Shown here one piece after another: positions 43,465-52,459 of a DNA stretch of 64,000 nucleotides (position 1 is the stretch's first letter; the number at the start of each line of letters is the position of its first letter). Source of the stretch: Linum tenue (lineage: Eukaryota; Streptophyta; Magnoliopsida; Malpighiales; Linaceae); contig CAMGYJ010000006.1 of NCBI GenBank assembly GCA_946122785.1, forward strand, positions 39,762,066-39,826,065, written 5' to 3'. The notes under the pieces were generated by a model. It had not been told where the DNA came from and did no database searches. It saw only the letters and a program-made list of their open reading frames with translations. The position numbers and the translations under genes are program-made.

Positions 43465-44987
43465 TGACACTCTAAAACTCAACACCAAACTACGACCAAG
43501 TGTAAACGTAGAATGGAAATGCTGAATAGTGGTGAAGTTTAATTTATCAACCCGTGGTCTAGATCTACTGCCTACTCCGTGAACTTCTATTATCTAGCAA
43601 ACTAAGTGCAGTGAGATGTTCAAATGCAAAATAAACAAAACACAAGAAATGTTCTGGGTTTTCAAGTATGTCAAAGGTCATCCAGGTATGGTTACCCCTA
43701 GTATGCAGCTAGTTCAAATTATATGTTCCCAATTTGTTCAGAATGATAGATACACTGCGGAAAGTTCTTGACAAGTCTAGAATCTCAACTGAAGAAGACC
43801 AGACCCTCTTGGTTCGAATACCTAGCGGGCGATTAACCTCCACCGGCATAAACTACCAAGGCATTAACACACCAAACTTCCTCTACTAGTTTTAATTCCA
43901 GTACAGAGCAGTGAATTGACCTCTCGACCAAAGCAGTCGATTCACCACTTCCAATTTAAGGTTGCTTTTTTAACCTATGTAGAGACTATCGTTCTAGGTT
44001 AAAGTAGGAATCACACAGGTTTGATCAAGACTCATGCAATTTTGATTAATGCCTCAATTGAATATATCAAATCAATCATTCGCAAACGGGGATCATACAA
44101 CCATTGCTAGCCTACAAGGGTTCTTCATTCCTATATGAAAGGGGAGTTTACTCCATGGAAAGGAGTGGAAACATCATGCTAGAAGGAGAAATCATCAGGT
44201 GAACAATGAAATTCTGCTTCTGGCTGCCAATCGGTACTCCGAGAATGAGGAACCGAGCTTTGAGGTCTTCAGATCGCTCCAATCCGTGCCCAAGGGTTGT
44301 CCTTTGTCACTCTCTCTAGGGTTCTCTTTCTGCCTTTTAAACTCAAAAATCCTAATCCCTAGCCATTCTCCAGAGCAGTCCTTTTGTACGTTGGATAATT
44401 GCGAGTTACGGCCTAAGTTACTACCGTAACTCCATCTCCTAGCTCGTAACTCCTCCTCAAAATGTTATCGTTGTGGTGCTCCGTAAACCAAGAGTTACGG
44501 GTTAATTGGAGGAGTTACGGTCTCAACTATAACTTGAGAGGGGAGGCTATAACTCCAAGAATGCTCATGGAACCAGGATTCGTCACTTCTCTAGAGTTAC
44601 GGGTTCAAGGGGTGAGTTACGGCCCAGACCGTAACTTCGCAGGTCTGGCCGTAACTCTGAAGAATCATCTGGAACTCAACCGTAACTTGTCACAAGTGCT
44701 CGTAACTTCTCGGAGGAGAAATGCTAAAGTTCCAGATGATTCTTCAGAGTTACGGCCAGACCTGCGAAGCAACCGTAAATCCCAAGACTGGCCCGTAACT
44801 CCTCCCACCTCTTTGCCCGTTTGCTCTAAATCATCCCAAAACTCGCTCTTTCGCCCCCCATTCACGTACTAGGACCTGAAACATCATAAACCAACACAAC
44901 CTAGCGTAAAACAGCCACAATAACGAGAATACAAACTCAAACGATCAAGAAATGATGGGAAAAACATGTTCGAACATAGTGTTATCA
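43465..44987 (-). mobile_element. Solo LTR, family S, in the RT of E
   Basis: On the minus strand it runs from TGATAACACTATGTTCG (44987) to GAGTGTCA (43465). GTAGA is duplicated perfectly (43460-43464 and 44988-44992), and the RT frame continues across when the LTR is skipped. Its family word is GAGTTACGG/CCGTAACTC, many copies at 44400-44810 (GTTACGG-CCCAGA-CCGTAAC at 44616-44635). It is related to the M LTR in its 3' part. Confidence 0.9.
44635..44769. repeat. 42-bp perfect inverted repeat within solo LTR S
   Basis: The arm 44635-44676 (CTTCGCAGGTCTGG...CTGGAACT) is the exact reverse complement of 44728-44769, with a 51-base spacer. Both arms contain the family word. Confidence 0.85.
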
Positions 44988-44992
44988 GTAGA

Positions 44993-46118
44993 CAGGGCGA
45001 AGGTTGAAACTATTAGCCGGTTGCCCACACCATCTTCTGTCAAGGGGATTCAGATTTTCCTTGGTCATGTCGGTTTCTATAGGAGATTCATTCAAGATTT
45101 TTCAAGGATTGCTCTACCCCTTACTAAATTATTAGAGAAGGATGTAGTTTTTGAGTTTTCTGCAGAATGCAAGTAGGCTTTCGAAACAAAAAAGAAGTGG
45201 TTAACTACTGGACCTATTATTGTCCCACCAGATTGGACTTTACCCTTCGAATTGATGTGCGATGCGAGTGACTTTTCCGTGGAGCAGTTTTGGGGAAGCG
45301 GATGGATAAACATTTCCAACCCATCTGCTATGCAAGTAAGACCCTAAATGATGATCAAGAGAATTATACAACTACAGAGGAGTTACTAGCGGTGGTTTTC
45401 GCGTTTGACAAATTCCGACCTTACTTTGTCCTCTCAAAGTTTACTATTTATACCGATCACTGCGCTCTTTGTTATTTGATGACAAAAATCGATGCAAAAC
45501 CTCGGCTTATTCATCGGGTGCTCTTGTTATAAGAATTTGACATAGAAATTAAAGACAAGAGGGGAGCAGAAAACCTTGCAGCAGATCGTCTTTCTAGATT
45601 GGAAGGTCCCGAAGCCAAAGATGAGTCATGAAAGGAGATTAATGATTCATTCCCCAATGAAAGACTTTACAATGTTCAATCACGGGATGATCATTCCCCA
45701 TGGTTCGTCAATGTGGCAAACTATTTGGCCACACGACGACTTCCATTGGGCGTGACTGGACTTGAGAGGATCAAATTCTTTTCGCATCTCAAGCACTATT
45801 TTTGGGATGACCCGTACTTATTCAAGGTAGGATTGGATGGGATGATTAGGAGATGTGTGGATTCATAGGAAGCAAGAAAAATCATTTCTCATTGCCACAT
45901 TGGAGCGACAGGAGGCCACTACAGCGGGCGTCGGATGACAATGAAGATATTATAGTCCGGGTTTTTCCGGCCAACTCTCTTCAATGATGCCACAGATTTC
46001 GACAATAGATGTGACAGATGCCAGAGATTGGGGAACATTTCTTCCCGAGACGAGATGCCCCAAAACATTTCCATTACATGTGAGGTTTTCGACGTATGGG
46101 GTATAACTTTATGGGGCC
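44993..46118 (+). pseudogene. pol: E RNase H and integrase (5' part)
   Basis: 'VDRAKVETISRLPTPSSVKG', 'FLGHVGFYRRFIQDFSRIAL' (end of RT), 'LPFELMCDASDFSV' (RNase H first Asp), 'IYTDHCALCYLMTKIDAKPR' (45450-45510), then an integrase zinc-finger region (near 45890-46020) and 'CEVFDVWGITLWG' at the end. In M the last reads 'CEIFYVWGIDFMG', so the first catalytic Asp is Thr here. Stops are frequent. F is inserted at 46118. Confidence 0.75.
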
Positions 46119-47837
46119 TGATTCGGATCCAATTGTACATGTTTTACCCCTCATTTCTTGATAGTTTGACTTTCATTTCATCGCCTCTCGACCTATTTTA
46201 TGCTAGGTTGTGCTATTGTTGATACATTTCAGGCCCTAACACGTGTGGAAGGTCGAGGACAAGTTACAGGACGAAAGGAGGCAAGAACGGCAAGAAATGA
46301 AGTAAACAGAGAGAACACGGCCATGTTCCCAGACCATGTTCAACACCTTCAGCCTGGACATGACAGTGTTTCAGGCGCTAGAAGATTCTCGCCATTTGAC
46401 GAACTCGGCCTACACACGATCGTGTTTGTAGGCTGTGTCCGCAGCTGAGTTTTAGAGGCTTTTGCCATCTCACTGGCATTGAATATTATTACGGTCACGT
46501 GGACCGTGATAGTCAATGAAGAGACCGTGAAGTCGGGAAAAAATGGAGCATTTCCTCGAGTTTTGAAGAACACGGCCTGAACACGTCCATGTTCATTGGC
46601 CGTGTTATGATTTTTCTTGCAGATGGCAAAATGCAAAGCACTTGGGATAGAACACTGCCAAAGGTGGCCGTGTTTGTGGTCCTGTTCGAGCTAATTTCTG
46701 CAGACTAAAAAGTCTGCAGCAGAAGAAATAAGAAGGAGAGCTTTTTGGGTAGAGTTATAGTTTCCAGAATAAAGAAGGGTTTCTAGTGAGAGATTAGGGT
46801 TTCCTCTTTCTATTATAGAGAGAGAAAGTGCCATTCAAATGAGGAAGAATGAGATTTGAGCTTGCACTAAGCTAGAGGATTGAAGGTTTCTTCTTCTAAA
46901 GGGAGATTCAAGCAACAATGAAGGAAAATTGTTATCTCTTCATGGTTCTTTCCCTCTCCTTTTTTTATTTCCTTTTCCTAGCTATGGAATAGCCTACCTC
47001 TTCACTTGTATGTTGTGAACCCTAGCTTGAAATAGGTGATAGATTGTAAAAATTAAATGTTATGTGTGTGGGTTTGTGTTTGTGTTTCATGCAAAGTTTG
47101 AGGTATTTTCACGATGCTTGGGTTGTGTTCTTCATTTCTCATTAGTATGCCAATTTGACTTAAGTAGAGGGAATTATCCTTTTTGTAAGGAGGCTTTGAT
47201 GAGCTGGATTCCTTGGCCGATTGAGTCACCTACCTAGGACAGATTAGGGCCATTCTCAAACTTCGATTCAGCACTTTAACTTGGGTGTTACTTTGCCGTC
47301 CGATTAAGTTCCGAGGGATTGGATTTGCAACCCTTAGTTTTATCGGTGAAGAGAGGTAGGACTCTTAGCTTATTGTTGCAATCCTTAACCGAAAGGTTAA
47401 GAGAGCTAAACTCCCTAGTTTATTGTAGCAATCCTTAATCCATTGATTTAGAGAGCTAAGGTTCCTAGTTTAATTGCTTTCCTTAACTGATTGATTAAGA
47501 GAGTGAGGTTTCCTTCACTTGTTGTGCCTTCCTACAGTGTATTAACACACCTCCACACATTTGCACTCGATTTGGGTGATCTTGATATGTAGCTTGGGGG
47601 AGTCTTACCCGGGCGAACTCTTCTCTCATTGGGACAACCTCGATTTAGTTTACTCGCTTGTTTTCATTTGTAGTTTTCTTAGTTTTAAACCCAAAAACGT
47701 TTGCTAGATAACAACCTAAGCGATTGAAGTAGGGGTACATGGACGGGCCTTGGTTTGACAATAAAAACATACTTGCCATGTACAACACTCGGCTAGAGTT
47801 TATGCTTGAGAAATCGTGGTGTATCCGTGGCGAGTCA
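46119..47837 (+). repeat. F 5' LTR
   Basis: It starts TGATTCGGATCCAATTGTAC and ends GTGGCGAGTCA. Family word: GAACACGG-CCATGTTC (46313-46328, one mismatched pair) and related words to 46680. Four ~50-base direct repeats at 47330-47510 each include a small CTTAA...TTAAG stem-loop, the clearest being CTTAACC-GAAA-GGTTAAG (47394-47411). Confidence 0.75.
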
Positions 47838-47850
47838 AGTTTTTAGCGCC
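47838..47850 (+). other. F primer-binding site, left half
   Basis: AGTTTTTAGCGCC, cut after GCGCC by M; the right half (GCGCCGTAGCCAAGG) is at 57037-57051, with GCGCC duplicated. It is a degenerate tRNA-Asp site. Confidence 0.7.
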
Positions 47851-48828
47851 TGACACGCCAAAACACAACACCAAACCGCGAGCAAGTGTAATCGCAGTCC
47901 GGGAATGCAGTAACAGGCAAGTTCTATTATCAACCCGGGGTCTAGATCTACTGCTTACTCCGTGATTTTCTATTATCTAGCCAACTAATTCGATTGATTG
48001 TCGTTTAAAGCAAAAGCAGTAAGAAAGCAGGAAATGGTTCGGTTTTCTTAAGCAGGAAAGAGTCACTCGGGAATGAGTCCCCCTAGCCCCTTAGTTAGGT
48101 TCAATTGTAATTCCCCTGGGTATTCACTGTTGATTAGACTGCGGAAGATCCGACAGTAGCTTGGAATCTCTTAAGCTGACCAAGCCCTCTTAGTCTAACT
48201 ACCCGGCAGACGACTAGTCTTCACCGGGTTAGAAAGCTGAGGCTATGAACACATAACTCCACTACTGGAATTGAATTCCAGTACAAAGCAGTAAACTGGC
48301 TAACTCTCGTATAACCAATCTCCTACTATCGAATGAAGAGGCTCTAACAACCTAATCAGATTCTATCTATCTCAGGTTGCAGCAGAAATCAAGAAACGCT
48401 GATCAGACTTCAATCAATTCAATAAACATGCATCATTCGATTAAAACCAAACAGCATAATCATCCCAAGTCATTACAATCAAATCCCTAACACAAGGAAC
48501 TAGGGTTCTTCATACCCAAGTGAGAGAAAGGTTCTACTCCATAGAGAGAGAAAGGAAAACAGAAATCAGAGTAGTCATACTCATAAAGATGAGGAAAATC
48601 TGCTCTGGGATGTCAATCTTCACTCCTGGGGACGCAATCTGGGCTTCAATGGTGAGAAATCCACTCCAAATAGCTCCTAGGGTTTGTTCTTCGCTCTTTC
48701 TCTCTCTAAAACTCTGTTTTTGCTCTAGAAACTCGAATCCTTCTTCCTTGGCTCGGATCTGCCTCCAAAAACCCGACTCTGGGCAAAATACGGGCAGAAT
48801 TACGGCCGTAATCACGGCTGGCCCGTAA
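47851..48828 (-). repeat. M 3' LTR, truncated
   Basis: It matches 55648-56620 from TGACACGCC up to the palindrome ATTACGGCCGTAAT (48799-48812), then changes to the downstream ORF right after CCCGTAA. The lost part includes the LTR start TGATAGCATCG. A deletion from within the downstream ORF into the LTR explains the junction. Confidence 0.85.
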
Positions 48829-49355
48829 GCGCGGATGGCAGCCTCCATTGCCTCGCGAGCACCCAGCTCCTCGAAGACCCTCCAATCGAGGTAATGGTGC
48901 TGAACGACTTTGCGGCATCGGATGTCCCGCAGAGTCTTCCTCTGGTCGACGTCGAGCATGTTCAAGTACGTGTTCATTTTCCTGGAGGCACAAGAAGATA
49001 TCGCGGGGAAGGTGAGGGAAGGGCGAGAGAACACGACAGTCGTCGGGAAACTCGCCGGGAGGCTCGCCGGAGTTTCGTTGCCGGCGACTTCACTGGAGCC
49101 ATACTGACCCAAAACTTTGGGGAATGATGCCCCAAGTACCAGGAACGCGGTGGTGGTCGCGGTTTCCCGATTGGAGGTCGGAGGAGAGAGATCGGGCCGG
49201 AGGAACACCGAAGGGTCGCGGTTTTCTGGCGACCCAAACCACCACGAAACTCGACCCCACTGGTGTAGACTTGTGGGCGCCGACGAGAGGAGCACGGGGG
49301 TGGTCTCGGAATTCGATTTGGAGCTCCGGTGAGTGAGATATGGCCGGAAAACCAC
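48534..49355 (-). pseudogene. M downstream ORF, 5' fragment fused to LTR
   Basis: A 273-codon open frame reads leader (49355-48978), the true ORF start at ATG 48977 ('MNTYLNMLDVDQRKTLRDIR', 'VVQHHYLDWRVFEELGAREA'), and then, from 48828, LTR sequence. Only about 50 residues of the Athila-type protein remain (compare B 25535). The long frame is a product of the deletion, not a normal gene. Upstream residues are translated CG-rich leader. Confidence 0.7.
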
Positions 49356-49455
49356 CGGTGAAGAGGTTGGGGCGATTTTCCGGTGAGAAAGAGAGAGAAT
49401 TTGACCAGAAAAAATGAGGGGAGAGAGAGAGGGTCTCGGCCGAAGGGTTTTTAAA

Positions 49456-49705
49456 AAATTTCGGGTGTAATTACGGGCAGGATTACGACCGTAATTCCCC
49501 TTGGCCTGCCCGTAATTTTTATGCCGAGAGCATTATCCCCCCTCTGACCTAATTACGAGCAGGGGGCAGGAGAATTACGGCCGTAATTCTGCCCCCCTTG
49601 CCCGTAATTTCTATGCCGAGCCCTTTTTCTCTTCTGAATTAATTACGGGCAGGGGGTAGAGGAATTACGACCGTAATTTGGCCCCCCATGCCCGTAATTT
49701 CATCG
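49456..49705 (-). promoter_or_regulatory. Internal array of the M family palindrome
   Basis: There are three units about 92-100 bases apart, each with outer arms (TTACGGGCA ... TGCCCGTAA) and an inner palindrome: ATTACGACCGTAAT (49482-49495), AGAATTACGGCCGTAATTCT (49571-49590, perfect 20 bp), AATTACGACCGTAATT (49673-49688). The same units stand in the M LTR (56598-56611, 56711-56728, 56814-56829). The array lies upstream (minus strand) of the leader and the downstream ORF. Confidence 0.75.
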
Positions 49706-49910
49706 CCGAGGGCCCTTTTTCTCCAGGTTTTGAGCTGCAATTTCGAACAACCAAACCCAAACGTGCCCCGGTTCAAAAAATACACCACCATAGACCAAAA
49801 TAGACCATCCGGGGCACGAGAAACATTCCAAAAAGACTCCAGACAGACTCAATGACTCGAAAACGACAAAAATTAAAAAAAAAGGAAAAAGGATAGAAAT
49901 GCAAACCGTG

Positions 49911-49928
49911 GTGGGGTTGCCTCCCCAC
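49911..49928 (-). promoter_or_regulatory. Post-pol hairpin, AGGCAA loop (M copy)
   Basis: Minus strand GTGGGG-AGGCAA-CCCCAC preceded by AAAGAAGCGCTT, as in B. Confidence 0.75.
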
Positions 49929-49971
49929 AAGCGCTTCTTTATCGTCTTTTAGCTGGACGCCAGTAGAGGAA

Positions 49972-50488
49972 CTAAGGGTCCTCGAGCTTGATCAGCAGCT
50001 CTGCGCGCTCGACAGCACCTCCCAAATACAACTTGAGGAGGTGGCCATTCACCTTGAATGGCTCGGTTTGAGCATTGCTGATCTCCACCGCACCGTGCGG
50101 GAAAACTTGGGTGACCGTGAAGGGTCCTGACCACCTCGAACGGAGCTTGCCCGGAAAGAGTTTCAGGCGTTCATTGAAGAGCAGAACACGATCACCTACC
50201 TGAAACTCCTTACCTCGCGTCGTGGAGACGCTTGGTGCGCTCTTTGTAGAGCAGGGTGTTCTCGTAGGCGTGGTAACGCCACTCCTCCAACTCCAGCAGC
50301 TGCAACTTACGTTCTGTACCTGCAACACTCAAATCCAGGTTTAGCAGCTTAATGGCCCAGAAGGCCTTGTGCTCTAGCTCTACCGGCAAATGGCACGCCT
50401 TCCCATAGACAAGCCAATAGGGAGAAGTGCCAATCGGATTTTTATAGGCAGTCCTATGCGCCCAGAGAGCATCATCGAGCTTGGTGGA
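49972..50488 (-). pseudogene. pol: M integrase C-terminal part
   Basis: It continues the 656-codon frame after one stop codon (at 50488-50486). Readable parts are '[20 protein letters not shown]', '[20 protein letters not shown]' and, after a frame change near 50220, '[20 protein letters not shown]', '[20 protein letters not shown]', '[14 protein letters not shown]'. This is the integrase C-terminal barrel and tail, which binds DNA. The frame ends at 49972, 44 bases before the hairpin. Confidence 0.8.
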
Positions 50489-52459
50489 CTAATCCTTGCG
50501 GGACTGATCCACCGTCTTTTCAATTATCCGTTTTAACTCCCGGTTCGTCAGCTCGGCCTGCCCATTTGACTGGGGATGGTAGGCCACCGACACCTGATGC
50601 TTAACGCCATAGCGAGAGAGGAGTTTAGTGAATTGCCCTTGAAAATGGGTTCCTCTATCACTAATAATGGCTCGAGGTGTCACGAACCGGGAGAACAGCT
50701 GCTTCAGAAATGAGCAGACCCGTCTTGCATCATTGGTGGGCATGGCTTGAGCTTCTACCCACCTCGAGACGTAGTCCACTGCAACCAATATGTACAGATT
50801 GCCAAAAGATGGAGGGAATGGGCCCATGAAATCGATACCCCAAACATAAAAAATTTCACAAATAATAGAGATATGTTGGGGCATCTCATCCCGGGCAGAA
50901 ATGTTACCTGACCTTTGGCAGTGGTCGCACTGTCGTGCGAAGGTGTCTGCATCCTTGAAGAGCGAGGGCCAATAGAAGCCCGACTGTAGCACCTTCCGCG
51001 CAGTGCGGTTTCCTCCATGATGAACTCCAGTAGGTCCCTCGTGGCATTGAGACAGGATGTCTCCCATCTCATGCTCCATGACACAGCGCCGGATCACGCC
51101 ATCTGCTCCGATTCTGAAGAGGTAAGGATCCTCCCAGAAGTAGTGCTTCAGATCGGAGAAGAATTTGCGCTTCGCATGAGTAGCCATCCCCTTGGGTAAC
51201 TGCTTGCCCACCAGATAATTGGCAAAGTCAGAATACCAAGGGGCCACGCTGTCCACCAGTGTCATCGCCAGCAATCGCTCACCTAGGAAGGAGTCGTCGA
51301 TCTCTTCCACGAAGTTGTCCACCGGAGGGGCTTCCAACCGTGAGAGATGATCTGCAGTAACATTCTCGGCTCCTTTCTTGTCCCGGATCTCGATGTCAAA
51401 CTCCTGCAGCAGCAGGATCCATCGGATGAGCCTAGGCTTTGCATCAGCCTTGCTCATCAGGTACCGAATCGCCGAGTGATCAGTGTAGACCACCACATGG
51501 GAGAGCACCAGATAGGGTCGGAACTTGTCGAATGCATACACCAAAGCGAGGAGCTCCTTCTCTGTGGTGGTGTAGTTCTCCTGTGCATCGTTCAAGGTCT
51601 TGGACGAGTAGTAGATGGGCTGGAAGTGCTTCTCGCGTCTCTGACCCAGAACTGCTCCGACTGCATAGTCACTCGCATCGCACATCAGCTCAAAAGGAAG
51701 AGACCAGTCAGGAGTCACAATGATAGGTGCATGGGTAAGCTTCTCCTTCAGAGTCTCAAATGCAGCTGTGCACTCGGGAGTGAACTCGAATGGTGCATCC
51801 TTCTCCAGCAGCTTGGTCAACATCAGGGCAATCTTCGAGAGATCTTTGATGAAGTGCCGGTAGAAGCCTGCATGACCCAGAAAGCTGCGAATCCCCTTCA
51901 CAGAAACAGGAGGAGGTAGCTGACTGATCGTCTCAATCTTCGCGCGATCCACCTCAATCCCCTGCTTGGAGATCTTGTGCCCGAGCACAATACCCTCACG
52001 AACCATAAAATGGCACTTCTCCCAGCTGAGTGCCAGATTTGTCTCCTCGCACCTCTTCAGAACGAGTTCCAGGTTATGGAGACAGTGAGTGAAGGAGTCT
52101 CCATATACCGAGAAATCGTCCATGAAGACTTCCATGATCTCTCCAACCAGTCGGTCGAAGATCGCCAGCATGCATCTCTGGAAGGTCGTCGGTGCATTGC
52201 ACAGCCCAAATGGAATCCTCCGGTAAGCAAAGGTACCGAAGGGGCAAGTGAATGTGGTCTTCGCCTGATCCTCCGGTGCAATAGAAATCTGGAAGTAACC
52301 AGACATGCCATCCAGGAAGCAATAGAACTCATGGCCAGCCAACCTTTCCAGCATCTGATCAATGAAAGGTAGGGGAAAATGATCTTTCCTAGTGGCGTCG
52401 TTCAGGCGCCGGTAATCGATGCAGACTCTCCAGCCGGTTATGGTCCGCATCGGGATCAA
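50489..52459 (-). CDS. pol: M reverse transcriptase - RNase H - integrase (656-codon frame)
   Basis: RT: 'FLDGMSGY' with catalytic Asp 50 and F-M-D-D at 112-115, thumb and connection to about 245. RNase H: Asp 261 in 'CDASDYAVGAVLGQ', Glu 300/302, Asp 327 in 'YTDHSA', end about 375. Integrase: zinc finger with His around 473-480 and Cys 511, Cys 514 ('CDHC'); catalytic Asp 543 ('GIDFMG'), Asp 601 ('ISDRGTHF'), Glu 636 ('NGQAELTNRE'), spacing 35 (DD35E). All catalytic residues are present. It would copy the RNA to DNA and insert it. The first Met is internal: the frame is really a continuation of the gag-protease frame, separated by a 1-base shift in an A run near 52460. It stops prematurely at 50488. 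Confidence 0.88.
   Translation of the reverse strand: MIPMRTITGWRVCIDYRRLNDATRKDHFPLPFIDQMLERLAGHEFYCFLDGMSGYFQISIAPEDQAKTTFTCPFGTFAYRRIPFGLCNAPTTFQRCMLAIFDRLVGEIMEVFMDDFSVYGDSFTHCLHNLELVLKRCEETNLALSWEKCHFMVREGIVLGHKISKQGIEVDRAKIETISQLPPPVSVKGIRSFLGHAGFYRHFIKDLSKIALMLTKLLEKDAPFEFTPECTAAFETLKEKLTHAPIIVTPDWSLPFELMCDASDYAVGAVLGQRREKHFQPIYYSSKTLNDAQENYTTTEKELLALVYAFDKFRPYLVLSHVVVYTDHSAIRYLMSKADAKPRLIRWILLLQEFDIEIRDKKGAENVTADHLSRLEAPPVDNFVEEIDDSFLGERLLAMTLVDSVAPWYSDFANYLVGKQLPKGMATHAKRKFFSDLKHYFWEDPYLFRIGADGVIRRCVMEHEMGDILSQCHEGPTGVHHGGNRTARKVLQSGFYWPSLFKDADTFARQCDHCQRSGNISARDEMPQHISIICEIFYVWGIDFMGPFPPSFGNLYILVAVDYVSRWVEAQAMPTNDARRVCSFLKQLFSRFVTPRAIISDRGTHFQGQFTKLLSRYGVKHQVSVAYHPQSNGQAELTNRELKRIIEKTVDQSRKD

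Larger units (their letters stand above)
39141..46118 (+). mobile_element. Athila-lineage element E (5' part; 3' part beyond the window)
   Basis: LTR, degenerate tRNA-Asp primer-binding site, gag, RT, RNase H and integrase occur in order, then a break at 46118 where F is inserted. TTGAC at 39136-39140 should be its left target duplication; the partner is outside the window. The protease-coding part is missing. A solo LTR interrupts it at 43465-44987. Confidence 0.8.

Noticed and set aside
51347..51919. 190-codon plus-strand frame in M
   Set aside because: Shadow of the minus-strand RT and RNase H coding sequence.
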